The position numbers were made by a program, and so were the translations under genes. Below the pieces are notes generated by a model. It worked only from the letters and a program-made list of their open reading frames with translations. It made no database searches and was not told the origin of the DNA. This document shows positions 1-12,193 of a DNA stretch of 64,000 nt, piece by piece (the first letter of the stretch is position 1; every line of letters begins with the position of its first letter). The DNA comes from Rhipicephalus microplus. Lineage: Eukaryota > Arthropoda > Arachnida > Ixodida > Ixodidae. The DNA lies in assembly GCF_043290135.1 (NCBI RefSeq), contig NC_134710.1, forward strand, positions 12,725,321 to 12,789,320. Direction: 5' to 3'.

Positions 1-33
1 CAAAATCAACGTCATGTTGGTGTGGCGCAGTGA

Positions 34-1305
34 TCAATCAGAGTTTCTAAATCTTTCGCCGAAGTTACAGGAAGCCACATAAACTGGGGTAAATGCCTCG
101 GTTTATGGCATGGATATTGGCCTTCAACACCAGAATTTTTTGCAGCCATTAAATGGACAAAAACGCCAGTTAAATATCTCGGTGTACCGCTCGAGTCATA
201 CAAAAGTACTGATGAATATTGGACACAGCAAACGAAAGAAATTAAAGAGAAAGCGAATAGGTGGAATGCAACCTATCTGTCCATGTTTGCTAGGGCTACT
301 GCATGCAACTGGTTTTTTGTGTCTAAGCTGTGGTATGTGATGCAAGTGCTGTACTGTTCCCGGGTCAATGTGCAAAAATTACGTCGGGTGTTTGCAGTAT
401 TTGTGTGGGGTTCTAACTGGGAAATGTGCAGTCGCACGAATTTGTTTAGATGAGTGAAGTGTGGAGGCCTTGGGCTAGGACATCTGTTTATCAAGCAGTT
501 AGTAAATAGGTTTTTCTTTTTTCGCGAGACAAGAGATTCTTTCCTACTAACAGTGTGTCAAACAAGACTAAGTAGAGTGTTGCCCGAGTTTGTTGTGAGC
601 ACTCATGTTACCACAGGGGCTGTGCAAGGATACATGAAGGAAGTTGTGGCCAGCGTGCGGTTTTTGTGTGTTCTACTTGTGGCTACCTGTGGCTACCTAA
701 CTGACTACCTGTGGTCTGTTGGAAAGAAAAAACTGTACAAAGATTTATGTGACACGATGCTCCCCATCCCATTGTACAGAGCGCTATATACAGCACGCGA
801 TGGTCAGAATGTACTTAAACGAGTTAAAAAAATGCCAGCAGCTCGAAGTGCGAAAACGTTCTTTTTCAAATTACACACTGGAACACTTCCTGTAAGAACC
901 TTCCTAGAGGAGCGTGGGTTTTATATGCCTTGGGGATCTCACTGTCTAATCTGTAAGAAACCGGAAACTATTGACCATGTTTTTCTGCACTGTTGGGAAG
1001 GAGTTTATTTTTGGGACGTATTACAAAGGACAATCAAAAAAGAGTTCCCGTTAGATCCTCATGGGATCAGGTATTTGGATATAGAGAATGAGGATGGATT
1101 ACCTTTCGATTTTATTATGATGACTGCCTTGCACAGTATATGGCGCTCTATAATGGCTGGATTTCATTGTGACCCAGACAGAAGACCAGCAAGAGAGTAT
1201 TTTAAAGAAAGCATCTCAAGATTACTCGAGGTAGTAAGAACAGACGAATGTGTACCTTTATGGGTAGAAAGGGTAGAAGCCCTACTGACCATGAAGGAAT
1301 TCTAG
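34..1305 (+). pseudogene. Non-LTR retrotransposon (LINE) reverse transcriptase, C-terminal part
   Basis: A single reading frame runs to the stop at 1303-1305 and is broken only by a TGA at 451-453. It covers the end of a LINE reverse transcriptase: a 'KYLGVPLES' block after the catalytic fingers/palm, a thumb-like helical region, and near the end a zinc-binding block C-x2-C-x6-H-x3-H-like ('CLICKKPETIDHVFLHC') typical of zf-RVT domains at LINE C-termini. Palm catalytic motifs and endonuclease are absent, so this is a 5'-truncated copy, the usual outcome of target-primed reverse transcription. A short 3' UTR ends in AATAAAG plus an A-run at about 1419-1431. The clade is not resolved; the zf-RVT type fits several LINE groups. 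The first 33 bases resemble the head of the SINE found at 1432 and 4780. Confidence 0.8.
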
Positions 1306-1431
1306 AACGTGATGTGTTATAGTAATGCTTGACGGGCTTAGTTATTTTCAAGTTTTTTGTATTGTTCGTTGTGAATTGTAATATATTAGGCGTAGGAACC
1401 CGTTTGTGAAGAGTACCGGAAATAAAGAAAA

Positions 1432-1736
1432 AAAATGGTGTGGCGCAGTGGTTAGCGTCTTCGAATGGGAATCCGCAGGTTGCACGTTCGATGCTCCGTG
1501 GCACATTTTTTTTACGGGACGGGTGTTTTTTATACCGTTTTTATAGAATTCTTTTTTATTTTTTGTGGCAGCTCGTCACGGTGATTCTGACGTCATTTCG
1601 CGCTCAAGCTTTGCCGGCACTGCAGCACCCACCATATATCCCACCATGCGCCATGGTGGGCGTGTCCCACCATTCACCCACTACAATAATCCACTAGTTT
1701 ACACCATGCCCACCATTCGTTTTTTTCCGATAGGGG
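1432..1736 (+). mobile_element. tRNA-headed SINE with T-run tail, type A, copy 1
   Basis: It starts with a pol III A-box-like 'TGGCGCAGTGGTTAGCG' and a B-box-like 'GTTCGATGC', as in tRNA-derived SINEs. The body carries the inverted repeat CCCACCATG/CATGGTGGG near 1639-1660 and ends in 'CCACCATTCG' plus a T-run. The same roughly 300-bp unit recurs at 4780-5089 with the same start and end, which defines its limits. It differs from the CAAT-tailed SINE found elsewhere in the window. It directly follows the A-run of the LINE and directly abuts the end of a reverse-strand gypsy gag. Confidence 0.7.
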
Positions 1737-2971
1737 AGCGACGGTAGGGCGACGGTGAACGGCGTTGGTTTGATCGGTGACTACTGCGCAGTTCACCCGA
1801 TGATGGCGGAGATGGAGACCGACGCGGCGGTGACGAATAACGGCGGCCCTGGTACAAGGCTCTTGTGGTATAGTCCCGTTCGCGTATGTCATACCCTCAG
1901 CGCTCGTCTTGCTGGCGCTTGCGGCAAAAGCGTGAAATGTGACCACGATAGCCGCAATAATAGCACGTAGGCCGAGTCGATCGATAAGGAGGGTAGTAGC
2001 TTGCGCTAACTGCACTGGGAGAGAGAGCAGTCAGAGGGACAGATGACGGCTCAGGCGGTGGTGATGAAAAGCTCGTGGGAAAGCTTGTGGGAGGTGCGGC
2101 CGCAACCGACGCGTACGTTCGTGGCGGGGACGTCGAGCTGACGGTGCCTGGTGGCGCGGCGGCGGTGTGTGAGAACGATGGGAAAGTACGAGAGACAGTG
2201 GGCTGCAGGTTGGCCATGTGGGTCATAGACGTGAGCTCTTCCCTGATGACATCCCGCAATGACGTTGAAGAAGACTCAATGGGACACACTGAAGGTAGTG
2301 TGAATCCTATTGATTCTAATTCTTCGCGTATAATCGCCCTTATCGTGTCTCGCAGGTTTGGATCTGTCGTAATACGGGCCGCGTCACTGTCTAGTTGTAG
2401 GCGCATAGACTCAAGTTCTTCGAGGCGCTGACAGGTTGTCGCAACGTCAGCAACAGTAGCCGGATTCTGGATTGCAAGGGCATTGAATGCGACGGGTGCA
2501 ATTCCCTTAAGAAGCTGGCGCACCTTGTCTGATTCTGTCATTGGTGTGTCAACCCGGCGGCAAAGTGAAAGAACACCCTCGATGTAGGATGTATACGACT
2601 CCCCGATGTGCTGTTTCCGAGTCGCGAGAGCTTTTTTTGCGAGAGCCGAACGAACAGCCGGTGTGGCAAAGACATGGCGAAGCTGATCTTTGAAGGCTGA
2701 CCAGTCGGGGATGTCGATGAAGTGGTTGAGGAACCACGTCTTGGCGACACCCGTGAGGTATAATCACACGTGTGCGAGTTTGTAGGTGTTATCCCACTGG
2801 TTAGCAGCACCGACACGTTCGAAATCGTCCAGCCATTCCTCCACATCGTCCCCGCGCATTCCAGCGAAAGGATGGGGCTCACGCTGGAGGCTGTTGATGA
2901 CGTGAGTAGGCGCCGGCACGCGGTGGTGGAGTGGGAACGGCTGCAGCACCGGCCTCATCTTGGTGCGACAT
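1737..2971 (-). pseudogene. Ty3/gypsy gag fragment (gypsy-1)
   Basis: This is a retrotransposon capsid/nucleocapsid gene. In order it shows a start at 2971, a capsid region ('DDVEEWLDDFERV', 'LCRRVDTPMTESDKVRQLLKG'), a proline/serine-rich linker and a CCHC zinc knuckle 'CYYCGYRGHISRFC' near 1950, then an Arg/Ser/Pro-rich tail. Lesions are a 1-base frameshift near 2890-2920 and in-frame TGA codons at 2764-2766 and 1897-1899, both at positions where a CGA Arg codon is likely ancestral. The gene is cut by the SINE junction at about 1737, close to where related elements have their gag-pol frameshift site. No pol follows. The 5' LTR lies upstream at 3389-3072. Confidence 0.85.
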
Positions 2972-3071
2972 ATTTCCGGACACCTGGCCCAAGCGGCGAC
3001 CTGAACGTAGCTCTAGGGGGTAGAGTGGTCGAGAGGATGGCGGGGGATCTAACAGCATGCTCCACCACGTA

Positions 3072-3513
<442 letters not shown>

Positions 3514-3724
3514 ATCAGAAAAACTACAATGGTGGATACTGGAAAACACGGTGTGCGTAGTGGAAATAATAGTGGGTATGGTGGAAATTGTGGTGCATAT
3601 GGTGGGACGTAGTGGAAATTATGGTGGATATGCCGGGAGATACTGAGTGGCATGGCGCAGAGAAGATGGGTAAAGTGAAAACGATCGTGGAACGTAGAGG
3701 CTACATAGTGGGCAATCCTGGGAG

Positions 3725-4005
3725 GCTCTGACCACCACTGCAATAATGCTGGGAAGCACTAAGCAGATGGTTGGTGGTGCTTATTATGGTGGGGCACATG
3801 GTATACCAAGCTGAGAAGCTCTTCCCACCATTGCAATAATGCTGGGAAGCACTAAGCAGATGATGGGTGGTGCTTATTATGGCGGGCCACATGGTGTACC
3901 AAGCTGAGAAGCTCGGCCCACCATTGTGATAATGCTGGGAAGCAGTAAGTAGATGATAGGTGTGCTTATAATGGTGGGCAATATATATAGTGTACCAAGC
4001 TGGGA
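3725..4005. repeat. 93-bp minisatellite, three copies
   Basis: Three head-to-tail units start at 3725, 3818 and 3911 ('GCTCTG/GCTCTT/GCTCGG') with period 93; the third is most diverged. Upstream, 3529-3640 has short degenerate TGGTGGAAAT-like repeats. Because 93 is divisible by 3 the array is open on the minus strand, but nothing else suggests coding. Confidence 0.9.
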
Positions 4006-4779
4006 TCTGTACACATCTTCTACCACCATGATTTCTACCAAAGCTTAGGCCTACCGACGAAGCCCGTACAATTGTGTTATCTGCGCTTCTGGGTTTCAGA
4101 ATACACAATTTCGACGAGTAAGAATGACAATACAGCATCAAGTAACCTAAATGAAACATTTTTCATTGTATTACACGAAAAAACAACAAACATCAATGCG
4201 ACGCGATTCCAGGTCATACTCGCCGGCAGTTCTCTAGCTTACATGCGAGAAAACAGGCTGGGCGATTGGTATGCTTCGGGAACCAATATGATAGCATAAT
4301 GTTTCCGGCACGCTGCATTTGTTTTGGCCAAGCCGTTATGTGGTTGTTGCTATAGTGGTAGGGCTACAGCATTGCGCTGGCACGACTGCACTCTTCGTTG
4401 TGCGAAAAGCATCCCAATACACAATCAATTAACTTAGGAGGGCGTATAGATAAAATGAGCCTAGAGGCGTCATAAAGCGTGAGCGGATGTCGCCCTTTTG
4501 AACGAGCGAGAAACGGATATTAAACTTGGCAGACCCCGCCGGTAAACTGTTGCTGCTCCCCAGTCCACTTGGTTTTTTTTTCTTGCAGTTGTTAATTGTA
4601 AAAAAATAGCACTGGTGCCATTAACACAGTGGCAATCGTTACAGGTAGCAGTTGCTTCTGTTTAATAAATGTGCAATCTTTAGTAGCAAATGCAGATCTC
4701 GTCTATTTCGTGTACACGACAAACATAACTGAAGTTGAACCGTAAGTTTGTATGGCAACTAACTATTTAACACACTACC
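4006..4779. other. Unassigned spacer
   Basis: I see no domain, long open frame or known repeat here; only A/T-rich sequence before the second type A SINE. Confidence 0.5.
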
Positions 4780-5087
4780 AACCTCATGTTGGCATGGCGC
4801 AGTGGTTAGTGTCTCCGAATGGGAATCCGCAGGTTTCTTGGTCGATCCTCCGGGGCAGCTTGTTTTTTTTTAAATGGGGCGGGTGTTTTTTTAGACCGTT
4901 TTTATAGAATTCTTTTTTATTTTTGTGGCGATCATGGTGATTCTGACGCCATTTCGCGCTCAAGCGTTGCCGGCACAGCAGCGCCCACCACATCCCACCA
5001 TGCGCCATGGTGGGCGTTTCCCATTAATCCACTATAATGGTGGTTGGTGGTTTACACCATGCCCACCATTCGTTTTTTTTCCAAGAG

Positions 5088-5089
<2 letters not shown>
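4780..5089 (+). mobile_element. tRNA-headed SINE type A, copy 2
   Basis: Aligns end to end with 1432-1736: same A-box-like head, same GAATTCTTTTTTATTTTTGTGG centre in diverged form, same CCCACCATG/CATGGTGGG inverted repeat, and same 'CCACCATTCG' plus T-run end. It ends directly on a (TA)n array. Confidence 0.7.
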
Positions 5090-5179
<90 letters not shown>

Positions 5180-5194
5180 GTGTGTGTGTGTGTG
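5090..5194. repeat. (TA)n followed by (TG)n
   Basis: TA dinucleotides to about 5173, a short break, then TG dinucleotides. Abuts the SINE end. Confidence 0.97.
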
Positions 5195-5305
5195 AGTTGC
5201 AGTGGGTTTCCAAAGTGTGTTTTTTTGCGTTCTTGCCTGCCTGATTTTATGAAGTGAGTTTAATGTGTGCTTGATGCTCTGGTGGAGCGTTCGCACAGCG
5301 CGTGC

Positions 5306-5712
5306 AAGCACTGTGTGCTGTTTTGGAAGTCGCGGGCTGGAAAGACTGCCGGCGTCTCATTTGACTAATTTCATGCGAATGAGAAACTATGTGCGAAGTG
5401 GCAAAAAAAAACGTTCCCCGGGAAAATCTCGTGTATAATAACAAGTCTGCTTCCACCGTCGTTTGCAGCAAGCATTTTCTTGAGATTGACTAGGTCAGCG
5501 GACGCAAAATTAAAGAAAAACGTACCCGCACTATGGTGCCTACGGTATTTCGAGGATACCCGTTGTACCTTGTGCCCTATAAAAGAAACCATGCAAAGAA
5601 TGAAAAGCTCCAAACTCTTCTCTTTCAAGCAAGCCGACAACCGAAAGGCATAGCCAGGCTTAAGATACCGAGCAGCCGTTTTGGAGTCTTTGGTAGGGAA
5701 AGTCAAACATAA
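5306..5712 (+). pseudogene. THAP-domain zinc-finger pseudogene
   Basis: Pieces of a THAP (C2CH) DNA-binding domain are visible: 'KHCVLFWKS' at the start (the second zinc Cys of the expected C-x4-C is not there), 'GKTAGVSF', 'KLCAKWQK', then 'VVCSKHFLEID' with the C-x2-H half, and 'MVPTVF', the match to the AVPTIF motif that ends THAP domains. A 9-A run near 5403-5411 puts the two halves in different frames, and stops interrupt both (TAA after VSFD, TAG after LEID). THAP domains occur in host regulators and in P-element-like transposases; which this came from cannot be told. The frame continues in a basic tail to the TAA at 5710. Confidence 0.65.
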
Positions 5713-6024
5713 ATTCAGTAAACGGTAAGCAAACGACGTACAGTGAGTCTGACATAATTCAGAGTTATTATCTGAAAAGAAGACGTTTTCTGTCATTTTT
5801 TTTGCCTAATTGCGCGCGCTTGTCTCCGCAACGGCTGGCGGCGAGTTGGCTCAAAGCGCCCCCCCCCCCCCCCCGACTGCGGAAATAGTGCCATCAGTGC
5901 GCTGGGCGTAAAGAAAGCGAGCGCGCCGTAAAAATCATAAGGTGGCTCTCCGGAGACTGCGGTGTACCTTCACCTTGAAACACTCCTGGAGAATTTCCTC
6001 AGATGGGTTGTAGCGCTGAAGGAC

Positions 6025-6240
6025 TCCACCGACCGGGAAGACCGGGAAGGGTCGTGACGTACTCTACCGCCCGGTAGAGAGACGCGGCGGCGTTGTTAGT
6101 CGACTCTTCAACACGGTGCCGAAAAGACACTCGAGGCAGTTTGTCAACAGACTCGGGTTTATTAACCCAATATATACAACACAGAGCGGCTACCATGGCT
6201 GGGTTGCGGATCCTAAAGGGTAACTCCGCAAAGCCAATGT
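6025..6240 (-). repeat. LTR-like fragment
   Basis: On the minus strand there is a TATATATT box, an AATAAA signal about 15 bases on, a terminal-looking segment and then 'GGTGGAGTCC', similar to the primer-site-like box after other gypsy LTRs in this window. No coding part is attached. Could be a solo LTR or a chance resemblance. Confidence 0.35.
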
Positions 6241-6582
6241 GGTAGGCTTGCCAGCAGCGTGAAGTGCCTACACCTTCCTATTTCACCAATGCCAGACAGA
6301 TGCGCTCGATCCATGCAGCCGTTCGCCACCCTCTCCTCCAGCCCTATCCTGTTTTCGCACATCACCTAGCTATAGTGTACTAGAAGTACACTGTAAACTA
6401 ACCTTCGCGTGTGCTTTGCGGTCATGGGGTACAGAGAACCAGGGATTTAGCTAGTATATTTTTTTCGGGGGAGAGGGGAGGTCGCGCCGACCCGCCTGAG
6501 GGGGAAGGGGGTCACAGGCATCAGCTTTCCTCTGTTACGTGACTATTGGCGGTAGTTTGAGCAGATTGTGTATATGTAAATT

Positions 6583-8141
6583 AGTCTTGATTTCAACTAT
6601 GATATCCTTAACCCCAGTTTCTTTCCTAATTCACTCTGCTTTCTTCTCGTCTCTCTTAAGGTTACACCTACCATTTTCCTTTCCATTGCTCGCTGCGTCG
6701 TCCTCAATTTAAGCTGAACCCTCTTTGCAAGTCTCCAGATTTCCGCTCCATAGCTAAGTACCAGCAAGATGCCGCTGTTATATGCCTTCCTCTTGAGTGA
6801 TAGTGGCAGTCTACCTGTCATGATTTGAGAGTGCTTGCCAAATGTACTCCACCCCATTCTTATTCTTTTAGTTACTTCAACCTCGTGGTGCGGATCGGCG
6901 GTTATTACCTCTTCTATAGGTAGACATAGTCTTTTAAAACTTCAACTGCATTATTTCCTATCTCGAAGCGCTGCTCTCTTCCGAGGTTGTTGTACATTAC
7001 TTTCGTTTTCTGCACATTAATTTTAAGACTTACCTTTCTGCTATCCTTGTCCAACTCTGTAATCATGAGTTGCAATTAGTCCCCTGAGTTACTCAGCAAT
7101 GCAATGTCCTCGGCGAAGTGCAGGTTATTAAGGTACTCTCCATTAACTGTTATACCTAACTGCTCCCATTCTATGTCCCTGACAACCTCCCGTAAGCACG
7201 CGGTAAATAGCATTGGGGAGATTGTATCCCCCTGCCTTACACCTTCCTTGATTGGTATTCTGTTGCTTTCTTTATGGAGCACTATGTAGCAGTTGATCCC
7301 ATGTAGATTTCTTCAAAGATATTTATATATGCTTCGTCGGCGCCCTGATTCCGCAGTGTCTACATGACTGCCGATGTATCTACTTAACGCCTTCTCATAA
7401 TCTATAAAGGCTCTGTAATATAGTTGGCTATATTCTGAGCATTTTTTTTCTATTACCTGATTAATAGTGTGAACATGGTCGATTGTTGAGTAGCCTGTTC
7501 AAAATCCTGCTTGTTCCTTTGGTTGGTTGAATTGTAATGTTTTCTTAATTTTGTTAGCAATTACCTTTGTAAATAGCTTTTATGCTATGGAGAGCAAGCT
7601 CATCGGCCTTTAATTCTTCAAGTACTTGTCATCTCTTTTCTTATGCCAAAAGATGATGTTAGCATTCTTCCAAGATTCTGGTACTCTTCCCGTCAGGAGA
7701 CACCTCGTAAACAGGGTTACTAGTTTTTCTAAAACAATCTGTCCTCCATCTTTCAGTAGATCTGGTGTTACCTGATCCTCACCAGCAGCTTTGCCTCTTT
7801 GCATACACTCTAAGGCTTTTCTGACTTCTTCTATCATTACTGGTTGGGGTGTCATCTGGGTTACTGCTAGTTCTTACATTAAAGTCATGGTTGTCCAGGC
7901 TTCTTTACATGTCCCTAAAAAACTCTTCTGCTAATTTAACTATCCTATCCATATTTTTAATTATTTTGCCTTGCTTGTCCTTTAGCGCATATATCCGATT
8001 TTCGCCTGTCCCAAGTTTTCACTTCACTGCTTTGACGCTTCCTTCAAACTACAGAGCATGTTCAATTTTCTCCATGTTATACCTTCTTACATCGGATATC
8101 TTACGCTTAATAATGAACTTGCAAAGCTCTACCAACTATAT
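6583..8141 (-). pseudogene. RTE-like LINE, reverse transcriptase part (copy C1, 3' segment)
   Basis: Minus-strand frames match the LINE at 16669-19540 almost throughout. Recognisable parts are the 'EEVRKALECMQRGKAAGEDQ' block, 'VPESWKNANII', 'GVRQGDTISPMLF' and the palm motif, which reads FAED instead of FADD (near 7107), so the second catalytic Asp is changed. The 3' side has 'SYGAEIWRLAKR' and 'RAMERKMVGVTLR', typical of RTE-like C-termini. Many stops and frameshifts. The LINE is interrupted at 8141 by gypsy-3 and resumes at 12194. Confidence 0.8.
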
Positions 8142-8627
8142 TGCTACGTGGCGCCACGAATATAACTCGAAACTCGATAAGGAAGAAGACGATGTGGGAG
8201 CTCTAGTGAAGAAGATTACCTTGCTGAGTCAGCCATCAGCTCTCGAATTTTACTAGTCACACTACCACTTACTATTTAGCTGATACACTGCAATGATTCA
8301 ACTTTCAGGAGAATTTCATATAACGATTTCACCACAGATATTTAACAAATTCTATTATTTCTTCCCCCCCCCCCTTTTTTTCTTTTTTTTAACATTGCGC
8401 CAAATTAATTTCACAGTCAAAACACAGTATTCGTATTCCCCTAATCTAGAAAATGTACAGGTATTTACTTGCATTAACCACCGGCTTCTTGGCCAATCCC
8501 CCTTAGTGGGTGAGAGCCACAAAAGAAAGGAACAAGCAAGCAAGCAATGCAGACTGACTTCCATCTTGTATGCCTGCTTGTTTTCTCGATAGTAAACATA
8601 TTTCTCCGACGCCTTTTCCCCGTAACA
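8142..8627 (+). repeat. 5' LTR of gypsy-3, carrying a 341-bp insertion
   Basis: TGCTACGTGG... to ...CCGTAACA. It matches the 3' LTR at 12047-12189 over 8142-8207 and 8549-8627; the 341 bases between (8208-8548) have no counterpart there. ATAT precedes it (8138-8141), matching ATAT after the 3' LTR. Confidence 0.85.
8208..8548. mobile_element. Unclassified insertion inside the gypsy-3 5' LTR
   Basis: Present in the 5' LTR and absent from the 3' LTR. It contains a C-run and T-run (about 8366-8392) and ends in a small hairpin-like 'GGCCAATCCCCC...GTGGG...GAGCC' followed by an A/AAGC-rich tail, as in many retroposon 3' ends. No coding potential. No convincing target duplication. Confidence 0.55.
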
Positions 8628-8709
8628 TTTTGGTGCTGAGTGCGGGTCCTCCCAGAATCAACATCCACGACGATTCTTCGAAGCGGGCGTTCCTTGACTG
8701 CCTCTACGA

Positions 8710-9647
8710 TGGCTGATCACGACGAGAACGAGGATTCGTCAGTACCTTCCCCAAGCGTGCCTCGTCAGACCGCGCAGCGTCCAACAGCGTCGCATCCAGC
8801 CGTCACTAACCGCACCGTCGTTCTGATGACTCCACATGACCCAGGCACCTTTTCCGGCAACGACGACAAGGATGCCGAAAAATGGCTTCAACTATACGAA
8901 CGGGTCAGTGCACTATACAACTGGGACCCGACGCTCATGTCGGCCAATCTTCTATTTTACCTTGAAGGCACGGCCAAAGTCTGGTTTTCCAACCATGAGG
9001 AAGAAATCACGAGTTGGGATATTTGCAAACACAAGCTCATCGACCTCTTTGGCAAGCCCATTGGATGTCGTCGTTCGGTGCAGAAAGAACTGGCGTGCTG
9101 ACTGTAGTCCTGCACCGAGTCATACGTGACATACATTCAGGATGTGCTCGCCCTCTGCCGCACGGTTGACGACAAAATGCCGGAATCCGAAAAGGTCGCG
9201 CACATCCTCAAAGGAATCGCGGATGATGCCTTCACTTTCCTTGTGTTCCACAACTCTTCGACAGTGGACGACGTCATTAACGAATGCCGACGCTTTAAAG
9301 AAGCGAAAAGTCGTCGTATTACTCCCCAATTTTCGCGTCTTCCCAACACGGCCGCCACGTCTACCTGCGAAGACGCTCATCTCCGTTCAGCCGCTGCTAT
9401 TACCGACAACATTGTGCGCATCGTCCGCCATGAAATCGAGGCAACATCTCCTATTTTTGATCATGCCCGGGCCACAGACGATTCTCGTGCAACAATTTCT
9501 TACCTACAGAGCGTTGTCCACCAGAAACTGGCCAACACCGGACTACAGACGCTCTGCCTAGTCAACAGACCTGACCAATTACCTAGTGTACCTGATATGC
9601 CCTGCGATCCGTACAACCGTACACGTTACCGGAACTCGGAATCTTAA
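8710..9647 (+). pseudogene. Ty3/gypsy gag (gypsy-3), truncated
   Basis: Starts at ATG 8710 about 80 bp after the LTR. Capsid-type features are 'GNDDKDAEKWLQLYERV', 'WFSNHEEEITSW', then 'SYVTYIQDVLALCRTVDDKMPESEKVAHILKG' in shorter form. Two stops interrupt the frame: TGA at 9099-9101 and TAG at 9105-9107. The zinc knuckle is missing: near 9600-9640 sequence jumps straight into reverse transcriptase, so the gag end, protease and RT fingers have been deleted. Confidence 0.85.
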
Positions 9648-12046
9648 CAAGGTGACGAAAAAAGACGTGTATCCCCTGCCGCGGAAAGATGACGCCCTTG
9701 ACTGCCTTAGTGGAGCAAATTATTTTTCTTCCATCGACCTCCGTTCCGGCTACTGGCAGATAGCAGTTGATGACATGGAGCGTGAAAAGACAGCATTCAT
9801 AACTCCCGACAAACTCTATCAGTTTAATGTAATGCCGTTCGGGTTATGTTATGCCCCAGCTACATTCGAACGAATGATGGGCGCTATCCTTCACAGTTTT
9901 AAATGGTCAATCTGCTTGTGTTACCTTGATGCCATCATTGTCTTCTCACCGACTTTTGAAACACACCACAAGCGTCTCTCGACTATTATTTCCGCTTTCC
10001 GCAAGGCAGGGCTTCAGTTTAACTCGTCCAAATGTCACTTCGGCCGCCGCCAACTCACTGTACTCAGTCACCTTGTTGATTCTTCTGGCGTTCGTTCCGA
10101 CCCCGAGAAAATCCGCGCAGTCAAAGATTTCCTTTTGCCGACCTCCACGAACGACGTTCAAAGCTTTCTGGGCCTCTGCTCCTACTTTCGCAGATTTGTG
10201 CAGAATTTCGCTCACGTCGTGCGCCCACTCGCGGAACTACTGAATAAAGATGTGACTTTTGTGTGGGGACCTGAACAAGCAAGAGCATTCGCTGAGCTGA
10301 CCGCCAGACTTACGACGCCACCGATTCTCGGACACTTTGATATGTCCGCTCCAACCGAAGTGCGCACCGACACAAGTGGCCATGGAATCAGAGCAGTTTT
10401 GGCACAAAGACAGCATGGCTACGAGCGCGTCATTGCATACGCTAGCCGTGTCTTATCGCCAGCAGAACCAAATTACTCAATCACTGAACGTTAATGTCTT
10501 GCGCTCGTTTGGGCAGTGGGTAAATTTCGGCCATATTTGTATGGACGGGCATTCACAGTTGTCACTGACCATCACGTCTTATGCTAGCTGTCGTCCTTAA
10601 AAGATCCTAGTGGACGTCTCAGCCGGTGGGCTCTATGGCTACAAGAATATTTGTACACAGTAGTTTACAAATCGGGCCGCCACCATGAAGATGCCGACTG
10701 CTTGTCGCGTCATCCAGTCGACCCACCGGACGTTCTTGAGAGTGGCGAGTCTATTTGTGTGCTGGCACTTTCCGCCTTCGGCAACATCGGAGATGAGCAA
10801 CGTCGTGATCCTCACTTGAGAGATATCAACCTTCGGCTGACTTGTCCCACAACTCCTCCGTCTCTACGTATGTTCCTGCTACAAGACGGTGTATTATACC
10901 GCTACAGCATGCATCCTGACGGACCTGAGCTGCTACTGGTCATACCCCATCATATGCGCCAGACTGTCCTCGCGCAGTTACATGACATCCCAATGGTTGG
11001 TAACTTAGTAGTCTCAAGAACTTATGATTGTGTTTGAAGTCGCTTCTTCTGGCCTGGTATGTACCGATCCTTTCATCGCTACGTCACTTCTTGTAAATCT
11101 TGTCAACACCGCAAAAAGCCAACAACCCCTCCAGCAGAACGCCTTTAGCCCATTCAGATACCATCGGAACCATTTTATAGGGTAGGTCTTGACCTACTTG
11201 GACCTTTCCCTTTATCGGTGAGTGGGAACAAGTGGATAGCAGTCGCCACGGACTACGCCACTCGGTGTGCCATCAGGCGGGCCCTTCCTACCAGTTGTGC
11301 AACCGACGTCGCCGACTTTCTCCTAGACGACGTCATACTACACCACGGCGCCCCTCGACAACTACTTACCGATTGGGGTCGCTACTTCCTATCCCAGGTT
11401 ATACAAGACATATTGCACTCTTGTATACAAGACACAAGTGCACAACAGCCTATCACCTTCAAACCAACGGGCTCACCTAACGGCTATATTGATCTATCAC
11501 AGAAATGCTCGCCATAAACGTTTACACCGACCATCGTGACTGGGACGCGGTACTGCCATTTGTGACATTTCCCTATAATACGTCCCGGCGTTATACTGCA
11601 TGTTTCTCGCCATTTGTTTCATGTATGGACGAGAACCCACGCTACCTTTTGGCACGCTCCTCCCAACCGTTACCCACACATCGGACTACGCCCGCAATGC
11701 TATTTCTAAAGTTCTACAGGCACGTGAAATTGCTCGCCTGCATCTCAGTGCAAGACCGCCAACGACTGCTGTACAAAGCCCGCCACCACGATGTTAGCTT
11801 CCAGCGTGGTGACACAATCCTTCTCAGCACGCCATCAAGGCGAGTTGGCCTGTGCGAAAACCTGACTTCGCCATACTTTGATCCGCAACGTATCGTGAGC
11901 CAAGTTACCGACGTGACATATGAAATTGAACTATTTCACAGCACCAGCACTCACCTGTGTTCTGACGTTGTGCACGTCTCTCGGCTGAAGCGATGCCACT
12001 CGGACCAACCGAGCACCGAGACGGTGCCTTCGCCGCCGGGGGGTGA
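9640..12046 (+). pseudogene. Ty3/gypsy pol (gypsy-3): RT, RNase H, integrase remnants
   Basis: In order: RT from '[11 protein letters not shown]', the '[15 protein letters not shown]' palm block, and 'YLDA' at 9922-9933 in place of YLDD, so a catalytic Asp is lost. RNase H follows around 10340 ('EVRTDTSGHG') with a TAA at 10492-10494. Integrase has the HHCC-type zinc region ('CKSCQHRKK', about 11088) and core pieces 'GLDLLGPFP' and 'LTDWGRYF', where DRG is expected. Stops at about 11036 and 11146 and frameshifts near 11440-11500 break it further. The last open piece reaches into the 3' LTR. A G-run polypurine tract lies at 12036-12045. Confidence 0.85.
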
Positions 12047-12189
12047 TGCTACGTGGCACCACGGATAACTCGAAACTCGGTAAGGAAGAAGACGATGTGG
12101 GAGCTATAGTGCAGACTGACTTCCATCTTGTATGCCTGCTTGTTTTCTCGATAGTAAACATATTTCTCCGTCGCCTTTACGCCGTAAAA
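12047..12189 (+). repeat. 3' LTR of gypsy-3
   Basis: 143 bp, TGCTACG... to ...CCGTAAAA, preceded by a purine-rich tract and followed by ATAT (12190-12193), the target duplication shared with 8138-8141. Confidence 0.85.
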
Positions 12190-12193
12190 ATAT

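Noticed and set aside
1728..1740. AAAAAAC slippery site at the end of the gypsy-1 gag
   Set aside because: The A-run (minus strand) belongs to the T-run end of the abutting SINE, which has the same run in its other copy.
3701..4159. Minus-strand 152-residue open frame with three internal repeats
   Set aside because: Explained by the 93-bp minisatellite; no start context, domain or codon bias.
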